Shown here piece by piece: positions 47,765-64,000 of a stretch of 64,000 bases of DNA. The notes below the pieces were generated by a model. That model did no database searches. It saw only the letters and a list, made by a program, of their open reading frames with translations, and was not told the origin of the DNA. The position numbers were made by a program, and so were the translations under genes. Source of the stretch: Hypomesus transpacificus (lineage: Eukaryota; Chordata; Actinopteri; Osmeriformes; Osmeridae). Position 1 is the stretch's first letter, and each line of letters starts with the position of its first letter. The DNA lies in assembly GCF_021917145.1 (NCBI RefSeq), contig NC_061071.1, positions 7,662,072 to 7,726,071 of the forward strand, written 5' to 3'.

Positions 47765-49795
47765 GTTTAACTACAGCTTATACTCATGTTGACTGTGGAG
47801 AATAAATAGTGGAATTTGGATCCTCAATCTGTGAGAATGAGAACAAATGTCTCGTGTTTATACATCTTTTTTATACATATGTCACTGATTTCATAGTGTG
47901 TCCGCTGACTATTCAGCTTGCAATGCATCTACATATGATTTAATGCCATCTAAATTGAATTTATGAACCCAAACTAATCTATTCAAGCCAAGTGAACAAG
48001 TTCATTCCTAGCGTGATGCATCTCACGTGACATCAGTCAGATAGGGAAGGCATCTTCAGTGAATTAAGCAAGGTCTGTGTGAGTGCATAAAAAGGGACTT
48101 GAGGTATCAGATGACTACAATCTTGCAGGAAAGTCAAGTGAAGAGGGGCTCTGACAAGGGCCTAGAGAAGATTTTACTTTGTTAAAATTGTATTTCACTT
48201 ACATATTTAACCAAACAACCAAAATGAGTTTTTCCTATCAACCAAGAGAACTATATATTTTTTTAGGAGATTCAATTATACATTAAATGTACAAAGTAAT
48301 ATACACAGCAAAGCAAAAAACGATAATAGCATACAACAAATATTTCCCTTTGACTTCCTTGAGAGCCTTCCAGTGTCAGCTAAACACCCTGGTCCTGGAA
48401 TGTCACAAGAGGACCAAAACATTTAGGTAGGTGCATCACTGTGGTCAACAAACAGTTCATGTCATTAAAAAAATGATTTGTAGTGACATTGTCACCTTTA
48501 TTTTCCATGTTCTCCTGTAACCCTGTGGGTATGGCTCACATACCCATCAATCAAGGGGTGATTCTGGCCAATGAAACTAATGCACTTCCGCAAGCAAAAA
48601 TAGTACTGTGGAATTGGGCCATAGGAATTGGGCCTAAGTAGTCCAGCTAAATAAATAACTGCATTTCCTGTTTGGCGAACTTGCCTTCAAAATAAGAGCA
48701 TAATGATGATTCGGTGGCACAATCCCCATCCATAGACCACGGTTAAGAGTAACGTATCTGTATGATTATTAGTTCTAAGCTTTAAACTAATAATAACAAT
48801 AAGAAGAAGAAAGGGTCAGATGGTCAGAGTCCATTTAAAAAAAAAGTTTTACAGTATGATACTATATCTATTATACTATCTATTAAATCTACGACATAAA
48901 TATATATATTTATATTTTATAAATATATATATATATATTTATGTACAATAAAAAATAAGAAAGCAATGCAAACTTGTAGTATTATGTATAAGCATACACT
49001 TTTAAGTTAGGAACCCTGACGTACAAAGTTGCGAAATAAATATTACAGTGCTAACAGGAAATAACCTTCTTAAGATTGCTTGCAAAGGCGAAAGTGCCTT
49101 GGTTTCACCGACCAGATTCATCCCATGATTGATGGGTATGTAAGGCCCATTCACTGTTGCAGAATATTACATTAAATGTCTGACATGATTGACATGGCAT
49201 AATAATGACTTGTAAGTAGACCTCAGTAATACACCTACCTTCATGTTTCTGTCCTCTTGTGTCATTTCAGGACCAGGGTGTGTGGTAGTGTATCTCACAG
49301 TGCAAGGCACTCAAGGAAGTCAAAATGAAATTTTAACTATTGCTCTTTGTTATTATGTGAGTGACTTTGTGCATCAGTAGATTGAGGTCTCTTATACATT
49401 TTCTCACCTTTTAACAACTCTGTATAACCTCTGAATAACTCTTGTCGGAGTCCGTCCTCACTCGATCTTTCTGTAAGAATGTAGTCATCTGATACCTCAA
49501 GTCCATTTTTATGCACTCACACAGACCTTTGTTTATTCACTAGAGATGCCCTCCCTATCTGACTGATGTCACATGAGATGCATCACGCTGGGAATGAACT
49601 TGTGCACTTGTTAGATTGTTGCACATTGAATGAGTTCAGGTACATAAACTCCATTTAGCTGCCATTAAATAGTTTTAGTTGAAATACAAACCATACAACA
49701 TCTGTGAAACATTTCTGTTACCCAATTGAGGATCCAGACTCAACAATGTCTTCAACCGATGTCAACATGAGTAAAGACTGTAGTTAATTAAACAC
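47765..49795. repeat. Giant imperfect inverted repeat (~2 kb foldback)
   Basis: By eye, the left arm (47765-48605) is the reverse complement of the right arm (49075-49795) in the same order. The paired blocks are 47765-47830/49725-49795, 47935-48010/49600-49680, 47999-48157/49443-49602, 48352-48440/49236-49330 and 48519-48605/49078-49165. The third block is about 90% identical; for example the right arm's complement of CTGATACCTCAAGTCC pairs with GGACTTGAGGTATCAG at 48095-48110. Indels separate the blocks, especially at 48158-48350. A spacer of about 470 bases lies between the arms and contains an AT palindrome (48898-48945). The structure lies downstream of frmpd4 and may be within its extended 3' UTR. 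Either a foldback transposon or an ancient inverted duplication. Confidence 0.85.
48898..48945. repeat. AT-rich palindromic repeat
   Basis: Alternating TA/TTTA sequence forming a self-complementary tract inside the spacer of the large inverted repeat. Confidence 0.8.
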
Positions 49796-50485
49796 CTTCT
49801 GTATCCATATAGGCATTGTATGTGGCAACATTGTTACATATTTTGAAACATATTAGATAACTGCCAGTGAACACAATGGAATCAGAGATGTTATATGTAA
49901 AACATTTTAATAGGTTGAGTAATGCTGAAAAAAATATTGAGTGGCCTTTAATATTGTAGTCAAAGGAACAAATGTATTCTTTTACATAGTGTACATAATA
50001 GATAGGGACAACATGGAGTCCAAATCTAAACACATCATCAAATAACTTAAAGATAAAACATAGCACACTGTTTAAATGCTCTTGGATATTGACTTATATT
50101 TTAGAATCCCTTTCACTACATACTGTTTTATGCCCTCTCTATTCGTAAAAAAAAGAAGAAAAAAAAAGACACAAAAAACAAAATAAAAATACAGTAAGAG
50201 CGTGCCAGTGTGATACTTGGTCAATAGTATTGATAAAACCTCTCAGCATTTGAACTTACTCTATATCATAAATAACATTTTTAAAGAGTAAATAAAGTAG
50301 AACAGATGCCTGCCCACTAAATGACCTCTTGCAATGTCTACATTTAGGGAGTGTATGTACACTTTATACATATAGAGTAAGTTATGCACAGGAAGAAGGA
50401 TGTCGTAGTAATATCACAAAGTTCCGAAACTGTATGGCTTAGCAAATAAGCTCGACACGAATAGATGCCTACAGCACAGACGCGT
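49796..50485 (-). other. frmpd4 proximal 3' UTR
   Basis: AT-rich sequence immediately after the frmpd4 stop. No clear minus-strand AATAAA seen; candidates lie further downstream at 49532-49537, 48497-48502 and 47463-47472. Confidence 0.4.
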
Positions 50486-62951
<12,466 letters not shown>

Positions 62952-64000
62952 CTGGAGGGGAAGAGCAGAAAGAGTTAGTGGCCGTGCTGTATGAGAGCAG
63001 AGCTGGTGGATCGATGGGTCAAATCAAACACATTCTGCGCAGCTTTTGGCTTTTGAGACCATGAGAGACGTCGACAAGGAGCCTGTTTGGCGCCTGGACG
63101 ACACCTCATCCACGGAGATATCCTTATTCCTGATCCCTCTCTCTGAAGTGAACCTCTTCTTCAGAGAAAGTCCCTAGTGAAAGCAGAAAGCCTGGCCGCT
63201 GCTCTGTCCATGGACTTCTCACCCCTGCCTCCATCCATGACTCTGCAGCGTGTCGTCCAATTAGTTTGATTTGGAAGAATAGGCGGCGTGCGACGATGCG
63301 GCTTAACAAGATTGGCTTCCGTCTCACAGTGGCTGCTGTTGCGATAGTCGTCCCATGAAATTGTTTAAGGAGTGCAGAGACACAAGACTGTCAGGGCCAC
63401 CCTGAGACGCTGGCTAAACCGCTTCCCGTCAATTAAATTAGCCACGAAATCGAGGCACAGCATGCTTCAAAGCCTGTGAAATTGGCTATAGCGTTAGTGG
63501 CATCGTCACTTGGTTAAGACCCACATTGTGTGTACTTAGCCCTACTTGATCCACAGGGTTTGCTTTTGGGGAGAGCCCACTACTTCATGCCAGATCATAT
63601 GTCTGAAGACTGTTTTGAACCCTTGACGAACCCCAGACCCTCTCTTCAGTCTCCACATTCTGAGCCTTCCCCAGGCATGTTTCTTCTGCAGCACCGGCGT
63701 CCACTAAGACTAACTCTAATCCTTAGAGGAATTACACAACAATACTTGTATTCACATTGAAAAAAAACCCATACCGATGGTAAATGGGCTTGACGCGGTT
63801 CGGTGTGTGTGGTTTCGTATGTGTCACCGTAGCTTGCGATTTCACGCCGAATAAAACACATTGCGGGTCATGACTCTCTCACTGTACAGCTGTGAGCCTT
63901 AAGGTAAAGAAAACATTGTCTTTGACAATGACAGTAAACTTACTTCTACACTGGGATACTTTGAGGGTGGTCATCAAAAGGTTAAGACTCAAACAAAGTT
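62952..64000. other. frmpd4 intron 1 (5' side beyond window)
   Basis: No exon recognised. The initiator exon (mammalian start MDVFSFVKIAK as recalled) was not found on the minus strand here, so it lies past position 64000. Confidence 0.6.

Overview
The window is vertebrate nuclear DNA, almost certainly from a ray-finned (teleost) fish. Evidence: GT-AG introns, long (GA)n/(CT)n/(CA)n arrays, fish-type interspersed repeats, and five or six genes whose order and orientation match human Xp22.2 at about one thirtieth of the human spacing. Gene names rest on residue-level recognition from memory plus this synteny; no database search was possible.

Layout, left to right. (1) 2.9-7.6 kb, + strand: gpm6b, a four-pass proteolipid (M6/PLP) protein lacking its first exon here, with two alternative 3' terminal exons (7a and 7b) separated by a 21-bp minisatellite that runs into the 7b splice acceptor. 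(2) 11.8-12.4 kb, - strand: rab9a, a late-endosome Rab GTPase in one coding exon. (3) 15.9-16.9 kb, - strand: tceanc, a TFIIS-like protein in one coding exon. (4) 17.2-38.3 kb: about 21 kb with no recognisable gene, rich in simple repeats, with a few promoter-like or conserved-looking stretches. (5) 39.1-40.5 kb, - strand: tmsb4x, a 43-codon thymosin beta with a noncoding first exon, TATA box and CRE. (6) 42.4-47.1 kb, - strand: prps2, seven exons that sum exactly to 318 codons. (7) 50.5-63.0 kb, - strand: frmpd4 (WW-PDZ-FERM scaffold), 15 exons reconstructed in phase, with the 5'-most exon beyond the right edge.

These genes do not form one pathway; they are a conserved linkage block. gpm6b and frmpd4 are neuronal membrane or postsynaptic proteins, rab9a acts in endosome-to-Golgi traffic, tmsb4x binds G-actin, prps2 makes PRPP, and tceanc is a presumed RNA polymerase II elongation factor. 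Human neighbours TLR7, TLR8, EGFL6, TRAPPC2 and OFD1 are not seen between their expected flanking genes.

Most notable: a ~2-kb imperfect giant inverted repeat (47.77-49.80 kb) just downstream of frmpd4; a perfect 36-bp in-frame tandem duplication in the frmpd4 WW exon, in a WW domain that also looks eroded; an frmpd4 reading frame that continues ~670 codons past the point where I recall the mammalian protein ending in a PDZ ligand; the minisatellite-derived splice acceptor of gpm6b; and pairs of RFX X-box-like and CRE palindromes in noncoding DNA.
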